Positions 12,670 to 24,700 of a stretch of 64,000 nt of DNA are shown here, in pieces. The DNA is taken from NCBI GenBank assembly GCA_038496675.1, contig CM076648.1, positions 12,609,152-12,673,151 of the forward strand. The letters run 5' to 3'. The stretch comes from Rachycentron canadum. Lineage: Eukaryota; Chordata; Actinopteri; Carangiformes; Rachycentridae. The notes beneath the pieces are model-generated. The model searched no databases. It saw nothing but the letters and a program-made list of their open reading frames with translations, and had not been told where the DNA came from. Position 1 is the first letter of the stretch; each line of letters begins with the position of its first letter. A program made the translations under genes and the position numbers.

Positions 12670-15424
12670 GCAGCTTGTTGAAATGAGCTTTAAGGGAAAA
12701 TGGAGCAAGTGTAAGAAAGAGAGAGAGAGCTTGTAGCACATGTAGATCAGAGTGACAAGAAGCTTGTCATGGGTGAAATGACAGAGGCTGTGAGAGAGAG
12801 AGAACAAGAAATATGAAAGCAAAGGAACAACAAAAGGATTCAGAGAAGAGTGACTTCTATTAGCAGAACGAGGGCAGAGAGTGAAATGTTTTGGTTGAAG
12901 TCAATTACAGCTGCGGTGCAATGGGGTAATGAGTCTGGCCATGTCTTATGTCTCTGTATCCCTCTCATTAACTGACACTGGAGGACAAAAAACAGTGTCT
13001 GTATGCAACAGCTCAACCTAACCAGCTCACAGACTTCTCCTGTTCTCTCTGCCGACCCAGGACAGCAGTTAGACTGGACAAGATAAGTGTGAGGACACCC
13101 GGTCCCAGTATCTGCTCCTTTCTGCTCATGTTCCTATACAGCTACTTCACCATTATTGTTAGGGTGGGACTTGTTGGTTTCCATCAGGAACATAATAAAA
13201 CTGAGTGACATTTTGTTGGAAGGTAGACACTGCAGTAGAAATGTTCTTCTAGGACTTATATTCCTTCCTGAATGATTTAAATCCATATTTATTGTTGAGT
13301 GTCAGCACAGGACGTAGTGGTGGTGAATTAGACTTTGACATCACAGACTGAGGTTTGTCCCAGACCAAACATTTTGCAGTATGATGCAAATGTTTAAGCC
13401 TACTCTAAAAAATCAACTTCATGAAGAGTGTAAACAGAAAAAAACTAAACTAAATCAATATATGCCTCAAAAAACAACAAAAATTCTCCTGCAGTTTTTC
13501 AAGATACTTTGCAGGTAGCACATTAGAGAACTTACCACAGTTCCTCTGTGGATTTAGTTTGTCTCAGTGTCTTCTGTTTCATCCTCGACTGAATCCACTG
13601 AGATCAGGGCCCTGTGGGGGCCAGACCATCTGATGCAGGACTCCTTGTTCTTCCTGTCACTGAAGTTTTTTATATTTCCTGATGTTATTGTGAGATTGAA
13701 TGTAATCTTCATTTCCATTATACCCTGGGTGGCGTATTTAATTGTGTTTTCTGCCTTACCAGTGATTTTTTTTTTCATATGCTGTGTTTATTTCATCAAA
13801 TTGGTGAAGAGGTTGCTGTCATTTGCCTGTGTTTTGTCTGTTTCTGTGAGTTTTCAGTTGAGCTTTCAGGGTCACCTTATCAGTTCTAACTCAGTGGTTT
13901 TCAAATTCTGGTATAAAAAAGTATAAAAAACACATCTTTAGTTCAAATAGGTTGTATTTATGTAGGAACAATAACCAAACAATATATTGTTCTGCCACTA
14001 GCAAGGTTATGAGTAATTGTATTGTATTTATTCAGACAGCCTCACATGTACATTCTTGGATGGACAGATTTTTGACAGACAAATAAAGAAAAACATGTGA
14101 CTCAGTGAAGAAACATGTCAATCAAATCCAAAATATGAAGCTCATTCTTGCTTTTGTGTTCACTGTCAGTGTAGCAGCTTTGTTTCTTGTATGCTGAAAA
14201 TTGTGGATGTATTGGTAAAGTTTAACAATAATGTTTTTAATGGTTAAGAATTTACAACAATACAACTTTTCATCTGAAAGTTCAGAAAAAGCTCCTCTGG
14301 AGTTTTCCAGGATTGTCAACATCAACAATCTGCTTGGCGAGAGGACTGATCAGAACACATGAAAGCAGACCTCAGTGCATGTTTGATGAAGCTGTGGGCT
14401 TCAAACATGGCAGGGTGGCAGTCCTTTGAAACATGAAGATCCGATCAAAATGTCACGCTGTCAGAAGAAGGCAATGCTGAGTTGAACCTTTGTATATAAA
14501 AGCATGTTGCTGGGTCTATGTGAACAATAGATTGTGCTTCCTGTGAGTGGATTTTTCTACAGTTAGGATTTATACTTAAAATATACTAATAAAGATGATA
14601 TAGACATAAGGCACTAATGATAGCAACAGTTTTCTGGATTTTTGGTGCTCTTCGTTTCCCATGTTGAAGGGAAAGCTCTTATCTGCACTGCAGTCCTTGT
14701 TGCTGCAAACTCCAACCTCTCTTGTCTTGGGCAGGGTGTAGACAGATGCAGGCAGTGTAGACAGACCAACCAGAACAAGTCACTAGTGCAGCAACAAGGA
14801 CATAATACCTCACCACTAAATAGTAATAATTGTGTTAGATGAGGCACCACAGCTGGAAGCTATACCCTAGTCTCTGCAGTGTTGGCACCACCCAGGCCTT
14901 TAAAACAGTATACTAGATTTACTGACTTAAGTGTGTGTACAATCTTTTTTCATGCTGAACTGGAGCAAGATGCTACACCTGTGTAAAGTATACTTTTCAC
15001 TCAATATCCAGCATTTACCATGTGATAGAATTGTACAGTATCAGACAGGAATGACAGGATTCATTATTCCAAGAAGGTTGTATTCATGGATTACCCTGTA
15101 GTTAGTCAACAGGTCCAACAGACTAAACCACAAACGTGTTATTTCTCCATGTCCTATGGAACAAGACATACAAGACATACTTTCTTATCTGATGTCTCAA
15201 CTGGCAGGACAGCAAAATCTGTCTGCGCCTTAAAAAAACGTTAAATCACATCATTCTGGTTAAGGCACAATAACAACCCAAGACAGGTCATGATTTATTT
15301 AGTTAAAGTAAGTACCTTGTTAATATTATGGGATCATTTGTTCTCATGCTTAATTATAAGTAGTGTACTTGTCACAGGTGGCGATGTTTGTGTCATATTT
15401 AGTCAGTTTCAGTAACATCATCCC
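12670..15424. other. Non-coding stretch with unresolved frames at 13554-13926
   Basis: No known gene was found. At 13554-13926 both strands carry longer-than-usual open frames. The minus strand ends in a polar, acidic stretch (ISVDSVEDETEDTETN) with a gtaagt donor just downstream. The plus strand is strongly hydrophobic, largely because the DNA is T-rich. Neither was recognised. Confidence 0.5.
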
Positions 15425-15547
15425 AAAATAGTTTAATAAATATTAATCATTTCAGCACATTATTGCTCTATGAAAGCCAGCAATTTAATTTACTTTTTCT
15501 TTTAATCAGCAGATCAATAGATGATGAAAAATCATGAGTTGCAGCCT
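15425..15547. repeat. Dispersed repeat, 'ATTAATC...TTGCAGCC' type, copy 2 (partial)
   Basis: The end reads cagatcaatagatgatgaaa and then aatcatgagttgcagcc, matching the TTGCAGCCCT terminus of the same family as the copies at 9580 and 17430. It is truncated relative to them and lies beside the hAT relic. Confidence 0.65.
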
Positions 15548-15677
15548 TACTGTGCTCCATTACATGGCAGAGTCTGGTTCAGAAACATGAAATAATATTA
15601 GCAAATACAGTTAAGACATTTAGAGTGCCATATATTGGTAGATGATGTCTGGTGCTCTCTTTTAAACATCTTATTTG

Positions 15678-16045
15678 TGTAGGAATTTTGCCCTTCTTTT
15701 CCTCTAATTGGCAAACATTTCAATCACTGTTTCCAATCAGATTTTTCTCAATGGAGAGCATAGCCAATGCATTCAGACAACCGTGTGACATTATGTTCCT
15801 CAGAAAGGTTTTGATCCTTTTTTAGGTAGAGACGCGCTGCTCTGACTGCAGCTGTCATGGGTGTAGTGATGAGAATCTTGAGATGACTGACGGTGCCAGA
15901 GACTTTACTCTGAAGGTTACTCTCCATTAAAAACTGGAACAGAGTCAGTGCACCACTGCAAGCCTTGAGCTTGTCATTCTCATAGATCAGGGATAGATCT
16001 GATTTGAGCTTGGCCTTATTCAACATGGTGCAGGGCACCTCTGTG
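15678..16045 (-). pseudogene. hAT-type transposase relic (C-terminal dimerisation region)
   Basis: On the minus strand an open frame (16038 down to 15748) reads LKSDLSLIYENDKLKACSGA and later LKILITTPMT. These are recognisable pieces of the C-terminal region of hAT-family transposases related to ZMYM1-like and TTF-type zinc-finger proteins. Right after ITTPMT, where the family normally has TAESERCFS, the frame breaks. The expected downstream block appears in another frame as TFLRNIMS and then NALAMLSIEKNLI (15739-15777), followed by a stop-interrupted ending similar to RKRRAKF (near 15690). Multiple frameshifts and stops show a dead copy. No terminal inverted repeats, DNA-binding BED domain or upstream catalytic region were found. 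It could be a fragment of a whole element or of a domesticated gene's duplicate; a dead transposon fragment is most likely. Confidence 0.85.
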
Positions 16046-16229
16046 GTAATCCCACTAATCCCACTAAAAACTGGTGCAATAAAAAAAAAACACTGTGAAA
16101 TTGGGCACCAATACAGTACCTGGGATGATCATTGTAATGTTAAATGTTCCTAAAACGTGATTTTAAACAATAATTTAGCAGAAAACAACTATTTTCCGTG
16201 TAAAGATATGGTGGAGTAATTGCGTTGTG

Positions 16230-17060
16230 ATGCCAGTCTCTGTTGTGTGTTATTATGAAGTGGCAGCACACATGCTGTCCGTGCGGCTGCCTTCAATCGT
16301 CCCTCCCACATTTATACAGGGACCCCCCCGCATTCAGAAGTGGCTCAGCTCAGTTTGCAGCATTCAGGTGAACTCACCTGTTAAAATTTCCTCCAGTGAA
16401 CGAACCAGTTCTTCGGCTATAAAGGCCTCCGATAAAGAATGAGAAAAGACTAAGGTTCAAATCCCGTTGGAGTTAAAACAATCTAGCAGTATTTTACCGG
16501 TATAATTCCCTGTGGGTCAATAAGTTCAAGGATGATTTTTTTCCGACCACGAAGTCAACACTGGTATGTCTTTACGAAGAAGGAGCTACAACAAGCTACA
16601 AGCTGTTAGGACTCAGAACAGGCCTTTTCTCCTCCATGAGTAAGTAACGTGATGCTACACAACGCTACATGTCTGTTTTCATGGTGATGTTAGCTAACTT
16701 TATGAATTTGTTGCTATGGCTACCTGGCTAACTGCTAGCATCGCAGCTAGCACGGCAATGCTAGTATGAGCTAATAACGGTTGTGATTGGTTGTTTATTG
16801 TTGGCTCTCACGTAGAGAGGCCACATTTATTCGGTTGTGTGTGTTGTTGTGTGTTTAGTTGGCACTTTCACCGGACTTAGTAACACAGGGAAGGCAGAGG
16901 AGAGGTGCGAGGGGGCGAGACCGGAAGTTCAGCCGACAAAGTATTTGTTTTGACCTCAGAAGCCTGTGACGTTGCCTCGCAGCCATTTTGCTGACTATTA
17001 ATGACACTTCCTGTCACAATATGACGTAAATATAACGTAAGAGCTTAGAGTTTGCATTGC
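16230..17060. promoter_or_regulatory. Promoter-like motif cluster
   Basis: This block has more CpG than its surroundings and contains several core-promoter-type motifs close together. There is an ETS/GABP site accggaagt at 16920-16928 and a second, reverse ETS-like acttcctg at 17006-17013. A YY1-type gccattttg lies at 16982-16990, a CRE-half tgacgttg at 16967 and a CRE-like tgacgtaa at 17022-17029. On the minus strand the YY1 motif overlaps an ATG in good context (aaaATGG) that opens a 43-codon frame, 16986 down to 16855. On the plus strand a perfect donor, gtaagt, follows at 16640, and the tagctaac/gctagc-rich sequence at 16689-16775 is of a kind often seen near fish gene starts. This could be an old duplicated promoter, a bidirectional promoter or part of the transposon. 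No gene attached to it was recognised. Confidence 0.35.
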
Positions 17061-17429
17061 TCACCTTCCTATAGATGATTAATGAATTAATTCACTAATG
17101 TTGGGGGGGAATTAAACAGTTGTATGTGAGTTTTGTTGCCTCAGTGGAAAAAACAAAGGGGCAAACTAAAGCTAATCGGGTGTGTTGGTGCCTCCCTGCA
17201 GTTTTACCCCCTCCTACTCCAAAAGACACATTAAGTGTCTATTCCTGCTGTAGCAGGACCCAGATCTGTTCAGTCCCAGCAGATAAATATTATACTGCAC
17301 TGTGCGTTCATGTGTGTTTTCTTTGGCTGGGATTTGAACACTGAGTTGCTGCATTTGTGAATTGTTTGTACACCTTCAGTCCTCTGCTTTCCTTTCTCTA
17401 TCTTTCCAGGAATAGAAACACGCTTTGAA

Positions 17430-17726
17430 CTTCTACAACTAGTAATTAATCAATTACTTGCTCATAACTGATGAATCACAGGTTGCAGCTTCTTAAATGT
17501 GGGTAAATGAGTTTTTTTCTTTATTGTATTTTTAAAATATGCTATGAAATGTAACTTAACTGTTTTGAATTCATGGTTGGACAAAACAAATTAAACATGT
17601 GTCCTTTGTCAAACTTTTGTTTGTTTGTTTTTCACAATTTTCTGACATTTTCTTGTCCAATTGATTAACCAATTACTTGGAAAAATAATAACAGAGGAAT
17701 TAATAATAATCATTACTTGCAGCCCT
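17430..17726. repeat. Dispersed repeat, 'ATTAATC...TTGCAGCCCT' type, copy 3
   Basis: This is the best-preserved copy. It has aattaatcaattacttg at the left, an internal acaattttctgacattttct that is typical of the family, then attgattaaccaattacttg and the terminal cattacttgcagccct. It lies in the same orientation as copy 2. Confidence 0.75.
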
Positions 17727-18307
17727 AAAGTGACATTGATGCACAGGAGACATGATGGGAGACAAATATCATATAATATAACAGATTTCAGCACCAACAC
17801 ATGCTGCACAGATATATATTTTTTTCTTTCTCAAAGAATATGAACTATGGCCACATCTCACGAACAGAGAGGAGCAAATATGTGTGAGATGAATACCAGG
17901 AGACTGTAATAAGTGTTGACAGGACTCCCCATTATTAGCATCCTCACCTCACAGTGGGTGTCTGACTCTCACACTCCCTGCTGTGCCACTTTTCAAGGTC
18001 ACCTGATGTTTATATTCACACAAAACACCACAGCAGCCTTTAAAAAATCCCAGTAGCTCTTTGTTTATCCAGAACAAAATCTGTTCTCCAGTGAGCAACA
18101 AGGCTACCTTTTCTTTCTCCTCCGCCTCAGTCTAAGGAGCATAAATGAAGAGCAGCAGGTCTCAAACATGACTGCTCAAAGCATCGATTTTCTTCATGTG
18201 GCATTGACTCATCTGTCATCCAAGGCTGTGCTGATGTTTCAGAAGAACTAGCCCTCCTCCGCTTTAATCGAGTTTAACGCTAAGGAGGTGCTCCCACACA
18301 ATTTAAG

Positions 18308-18310
<3 letters not shown>

Positions 18311-18358
<48 letters not shown>
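18311..18358. repeat. (GT)n microsatellite
   Basis: About 24 GT units. Confidence 0.95.
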
Positions 18359-18361
<3 letters not shown>

Positions 18362-18600
18362 AAGTATCAAGGTGAAGAGTATTTGAGTTGAAATGCAAAT
18401 GACTCTGGGTTTAATGTGATTAATTCAGATTTTTACTTCACAGGCAATGAGGCACTGGGAAATCAGTATTTGTAAGTAACAAACAGAAGATATTTTCATC
18501 TGTTAGGCCTGAAAAAGAAAATGAAAATGTGAGGTAAAAAGAAACATTCCCCATCAGTGCTTTTTAACCTTCATCACTTTTTCAGTTGTTTTTGTGCTAA

Positions 18601-18726
18601 CCTATCTGGCTGCTGGCTGGAGCCTCATATTGAATGGACAGATATGTGGGTGGTATCAGTCCTCTCATCTAACTCTCTGTTGGAAAGTGAATAAGGGTAT
18701 TTCCCAAAATGCGGAACTTTTCATTT
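18601..18726. repeat. Dispersed repeat, 'GTTAGCTTAGC' family, partial copy
   Basis: The segment reads ggctgctggctggagcctca, ggtggtatcagtcctctcat, ctaactctctgttggaaagt and tatttcccaaaatgcggaac. This is the right-hand half of a common percomorph repeat whose left half begins at gttagcttagc. The left half is missing here. Confidence 0.75.
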
Positions 18727-21700
18727 AAAGTTTAAACTGTTCACATTTGGATTGGTTGGCTTATCTGAATTTCACAGATGGTCTGAAGCTGCAAAGTTTT
18801 CTCATCACTCCAGAGTGGCAGCTGCACTAACATCAGACAAGGTGACACCCTCTGCTGTGGTGGAGGTGTTCACTATTTGGATTACAGGGATAATCCCTTT
18901 ATTATTTGACAATATGTTACCTGAGACTGGTGTGACCTCTACAGTGATGTGATTGTGTGATCAAGGTGTGTTTGTGCAGTGGAAAGTGTGTGAACTCACA
19001 GATGTGTGTTTGTGTACAGGTGCTTGTGTGCATGTTATTATCCACACAGAAATGATGGTGTTTCTCTGTATTTGAGTTATTGCCTAAACTAAGACACGGT
19101 GATGTGATCTTTGTCTATGATTTGAGCAATAGACAAAATTACTGCGGCCTCCCAAAAGGCCAATATTGTTGTGTGGTAATGGAAATGCACTGCCACATGG
19201 CAATGCTTTCTCCCAAAGTAATCCACATTGATTTGTGGGGCCACTTTGATAAATTGAGGGGGTTTTAGGATCGTGTTGGTCCATCGCACAGCGCTTGGTT
19301 CCTTGTGCGTTGGTGTGTGTGTGGGTTGTTTGAATTGATGCCTATAGATCAGTCTACAGTACAAACCCCTTTAGGACCTGGTGGAAAAATGACCCCAATC
19401 ATAAAATCTATTGAAATTGATCTATCTTTTTTCTATTGTAACTTTTTTTTTAATCACTTTTCCTCCTCACTTAGGGGATCCCCGTCTGTGATTTTCCCAA
19501 TTATTTTCTTATGCTAATGATTAATGTGTGGGTGACCATCCTTATTAATATTTATGAAAATGTGGGTGCTGATTTGTGCATTCATTTGTTACAGAGAATG
19601 ACAGTTGGCAACATGTAGTTGATAATTCAATGCAGAGGGCGAAGGAGAAATGTCTTTTAAATTGAGGTTTTGTGCAGCGCAGAGCTCCCGTAGGTGGGAT
19701 ACATTTTATCATCAGTGCAGCTGTAGCCCACTGCTTTTTCTTTCCATTAGCGGGAAGGTGTTTACATAGAAGAAGAGATTAAAATACTCCTGAGTGCTGA
19801 ATATGTGTGTAAGTCAGGTGACATTTACCTTATGTACTCAGTAATGCTTTACTCAGGTGTTTTGCAGACAACATTGTGGTGGGACAGAAATTAATTGGGG
19901 CAGAAATGCCCTTGAAAGTTAATCACACAGCCGTGAAATTAAAAATGAGTGGGCAAACAAATCACAACTGCACAGAGGCAGCAGTAGAATAAAATGCTGA
20001 CTCCACACAAACAGCACACTTCATCATAAACAAACATAACAACTAATCTAACTAAGTAAAACCTTTTAGCAGTGGAAAGTGGGCTGCTGTGGGACAGAGA
20101 AAGGGGGAAACGGAATAATCCTTTTCCATCAGGAGTAGTGTATAATAAAGGAAACTTATAACACCATAGATCACAGCTGACAAATTATAATCAAATTTTT
20201 ACTTACAGTGAACCCTGAATTTAAAATAAATGACAATGATTTTTTTTTTTTTATCCATGCCTCATCTACCTAGAGCTGACCATAGGAGCTCTGTTTACAT
20301 CTATTTAAAGAGATAAGACAGAAACACATTGTATCCAACCTATCCAATATTATTACTGTAATACAACCTCAGTATATTTATTTGTAGTGTCACCAAGAAG
20401 ACCATTATCTCAGCTTGAGTTTCTCATTTGAAAAAAATAAGAAAATTGAATTATTGCTCACCACTCTCCTCTTAACATTATATGTGTCCTGAAAAAAACT
20501 TTTGCTCATATGATGCAGCTTTAAAGAGTCTTGGAACATCAGTTCATATTGGATACTAAAACTACATCAAGTTTTTGCATGGAAATATACATGTTAGAAT
20601 AAATGATACCAAACATAATTTTATTACAATAATCAATGACCAGTTATTCCTGCACATGCCCTTTGTTTTTAATCCAGTAATAATTTTGGTGTATTTAAAT
20701 GGTTGCCCATTTATTGCCTAATCTCTTAATTGTCCCTTGTACCTATTATACATATTTTCCTTTGTATAGTTACCCAGTAAACTGTTGACACTCTATATAT
20801 TTTAAATAGTTAATAAAAGTAAAAAAAAAAATTAAAAATTAAAAAATATAAAGTTAATAGTTTAATTTGTGGGCAGATCTGAAGTATTACCAGGAAAATA
20901 AACATTAGCAGTACAAATGGAGAGCTTGCCAAAAGCCCTACATCTCTAGAAAAACTACCTCTGAGTAACTATAAATCCTAATGCTTGAAGAAGGATTGTG
21001 CCTTCAGGGCATTCTCAAAGCAATATGATGTAGCAGATTTTTAAGGGATGTATATCTTTGTAAAACCTAGACTTTTGAAAAACGCTAAAAGAACATATTC
21101 CAGTTATCATGGAAGACTTGAGATATTCCTCCTTTGTCCCTTTGACATGCACTTAAACGCAATCTCACACCTACACAAGTACACACACACCTTTTACATC
21201 CCAGTGGGTTAAATCTACAAATAATTAGGAGGCAGTGATTTCACATGAAGTCACAGAAAGCAGTGCTGATGTAAAATGTGTTAATGTGCACTCATTGCTG
21301 TGTTTCTGACCTTGTACTGGGGTGTGAAACGCTGTATAATCGTATATAAACTGTAATTAGTGTTCCTGTGTGGAATTTGCACTTCACCACACTGGCAATC
21401 TTTAGTGGGCTGGGAGTCAATGTTGCTCATCTGTTTATGTTTTCCTTGATGAAATGATGAATGTGCTGTGTGGACAACTGCTGCCGCATGAAGCTAAGTG
21501 TGTTCATTATTTGTGATGAATGTTTTTCTTGGGTGTTGTCGTGCAATTATTCTGGAAATGAGAGAGCTTTTTCTGACGCCTGGATACATACTTCATTTGA
21601 AACCTGAGTATGGTAGGTATACCATACAGGTGAAGTTTAACATGAATGTTGCTGCTGGTGAACAAACCTTGGCTCTGTTGGTTTTATTGATAATTTTAAA

Positions 21701-24700
21701 AGTTGTTGTAACTTTTTTCATTGAATGTGTTTTTAAGTACATTTGAAATCATAAAATAGAAAGAAACTAGAAATTAGTTGCAGGAGCTATTTTGCCACTT
21801 CTGGGTTTGTCTGTTTAAGTGCATAAACAATGAGGATTGACTTTTACTCACTGAGAAAATAAGTATAAGTCCAGCAAAATACATTCATATTTGTATATGT
21901 GCATATCTTTAAAGAAATGCAAAAAACATAAAGCACATCTGTGTAGATCTAACTAGGGCACAACATGAGTCAGTAATCAAAAAAGTGCAGGCTATTTCTA
22001 CATCATGACATGTTGTGACTTTCCAACTATTTATGGGTAACACTTTACAAGGTTCTCACATTCAGCATTCATAAACAGTATGTTAACATAGTTCATTCAC
22101 TCTATAATGTGGTTGTACTGCAACAACTGATATGTTTTGTAGTACAAGTAATGGCTGGCTCCACTAAATGTTTTTTATGAACAGTGGAGGCAGTCCACCC
22201 TGACCACCTCCTACTGCAGGTGAACAAAACTGTCACAGTCAAAAATAGTCAAAAATGATTATTTGATTAAAATTATGGAAAGATGGTGGTTTTTGTTGTG
22301 TCTGAGGTCACTGCGGATCATTTCTCTATTAAACCAGACCACAGTCTTTACTAACCTTAACCAATCTTAACCTTGACATATCTTCACCTTTATGACCAAC
22401 TTGCACGCAAACAGTTGTGTATTTATGGTCCAGTACTGACTTTGCAATGTTTTCAAAAATTTTTGTGGATCTAGTCACTTCATTCTCTTTTATCTCAGTT
22501 TTTTCTCTTTACCAACTTTACTTTAAAATGAACAGTAATCTTTAGCCATGAATGGTTAAACACGCAGCTGCAGACAGCCGGCATTATTAGTGAGACATGA
22601 ATGCTTATCATAGCTGTCCATTTATCATTCAGTGAACAGCAGAGAGGTAGATAATGATTGAGGATGAGGTTGTTTATCAATTTTTTTTTTCAACAATGAA
22701 TTTAAGCTGACCACAGCTGCTGTCATCCATAGATCCATATTAGGCTACAGGGTGTTTGATACTCAATTGCTTACTCTTTTTAGGTGGTAACAGAGCTGTA
22801 AATCACTTGGTCTTTGCTTTATTCTTGGAGAGGGAGAGGACATGGTACAGCAAAGTCCTTGTGGGTGCTGTTGCCTGTCTCTTCTACTCTCTTCAAAACT
22901 TGTGTAGGGTTGTATCGTATGAACTGCTTTCACCCCAGGTCCCAGCAGCATGCTGACATGTAAGTGAGAACATTACCCAGTTGCTGGCTCTCCTGTGAGA
23001 CTAGACTTTATGGGATAATATTAAAACAACCATATAATTGTGCTTTTTATTAAAAAAAGGAGAAAAAAAGAGAACCCCAGCATACTCAGATAAGCAGAAT
23101 TACTCAGGCTGATGTAAAAATGATGGTGACACCAGAAGATTGTAGTCTTAAACTGAATAGAGTTTATAGTGGATTTTCCTATAACAGAGTAGAGTAACCA
23201 ACATGCTCACACATGTGTGATCATAAAGGCCTGGTTAACTGATTAAAGAACAGTCACAGTGGCAAGAAAGCCTGTTGCTTCAATCAGGGTTGTACAACAG
23301 ACGCCAGCTGCTTCAGTTCACTGCAGTCATCACTATTTAGCGATGTGTTCACTCTGTAGTGCGAGTACTGAAATCCACCAGCCGCACTTTAAGTATCGCC
23401 CAAATTAATTTCTTTCAGATCATAGCTGGTGACGCTCACACACTAGACCTGGTTCAGTAATCTTCAGTTGTTGAGTACTCATCTTTGTGTTTCAGGGTGA
23501 TCTGTCACATTGTGTGTTTGTGTGGTTGAGAAATTACAAGGCAGTGAATGAAGCTTGAGGCCGTAATCATTCGCAGAGGCCTTTCTCAGCGTTAATTGCT
23601 TCTTGACTTGAAAGTGTCGCTCAGATGCCGCCTCCCTGTGAATGACAGTTTACTGTTTTTCTTAGTTTGTTCTAATGACTTGCAGAGTTTGCGGCTGTGG
23701 ACTGAGCGAGTGTTTCCATCAGCACTGAGCACAGAGGTCCAGTGACTGATGGAGGCCAGCTCATTAGTGGATAAAGGATTTGCAGCAGATTGAAAACTTT
23801 TTCAGAAGTTATGGCGTATAATCCAGACTCATTTACAGATGACCGACTCATAACAGTTTTTTTATTTATTAAATAAAAAATAATAATTTATAGGTTTTAT
23901 TTTGAACATTAAAATAAAACATTTGACAGCTAATACCAGCATATAGGTGGAAAATAGAATATAAAGATCTGGTCCAATAATTTTTGTAATTAGTTAGACA
24001 GAGTTATTCAACTTATTCAGAGTTATTAAGTTTATTTTTTCTATCATGAAGCATTTGCTCTGATAAGCTTGTTCCTATAAACTACAGTGAACAGTGTCTT
24101 CTCGCAGAAGAAATGGAGCATAATGAGATAAAATCCAGATGGAAAAATCTATTTCTGATCGATCCTCTTCAGAAATTCAGTCTGTCTTTTTTTTTTGTGC
24201 AAATATTTAACTCCTTTTCTGAGGATTTGAAACAGGTGAAATGTATCCTCTTTTATCAAAGAAGGTGTGTTTTTCTTATGTTTTTTATATTTGTCCAAAC
24301 CAAATTGGTTTGCATTTCCTCTTTATCCTTCTTCTGTCTATTTTGTCTGATACTGTCTAATCTAGTTTATTATTATCATTATTACAACGTTAAATTCAGC
24401 TTTGATTAGATTTAGCCTGTCAACATAGATTACAAAGAGCTGCAGCTACCACACTGGAGCATACATTAACAATAGTCTGAAATATTTATAAGAAGACTGC
24501 AGGATAGTTTGGTCAGATTGTGAGGCAGCTCATGCAGATGAGAGGGTACAATTTACACACCCTTGAAACCACCAGTTAACACACACAAACTCATACAATC
24601 TCTCTGTCTGCCGCACTCTCCTGTCAAATCTGATTGGCTGCAGGGTGAGATAATCCTGTCAGCACAGGACTGAAAGTCTGATTCAGCTGTTGGTGTCACT

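Noticed and set aside
16454..16466. tRNA gene (ggttcaaatcccg looks like a B box)
   Set aside because: No matching A box, acceptor stem or cloverleaf can be built from the 50-60 bases upstream.
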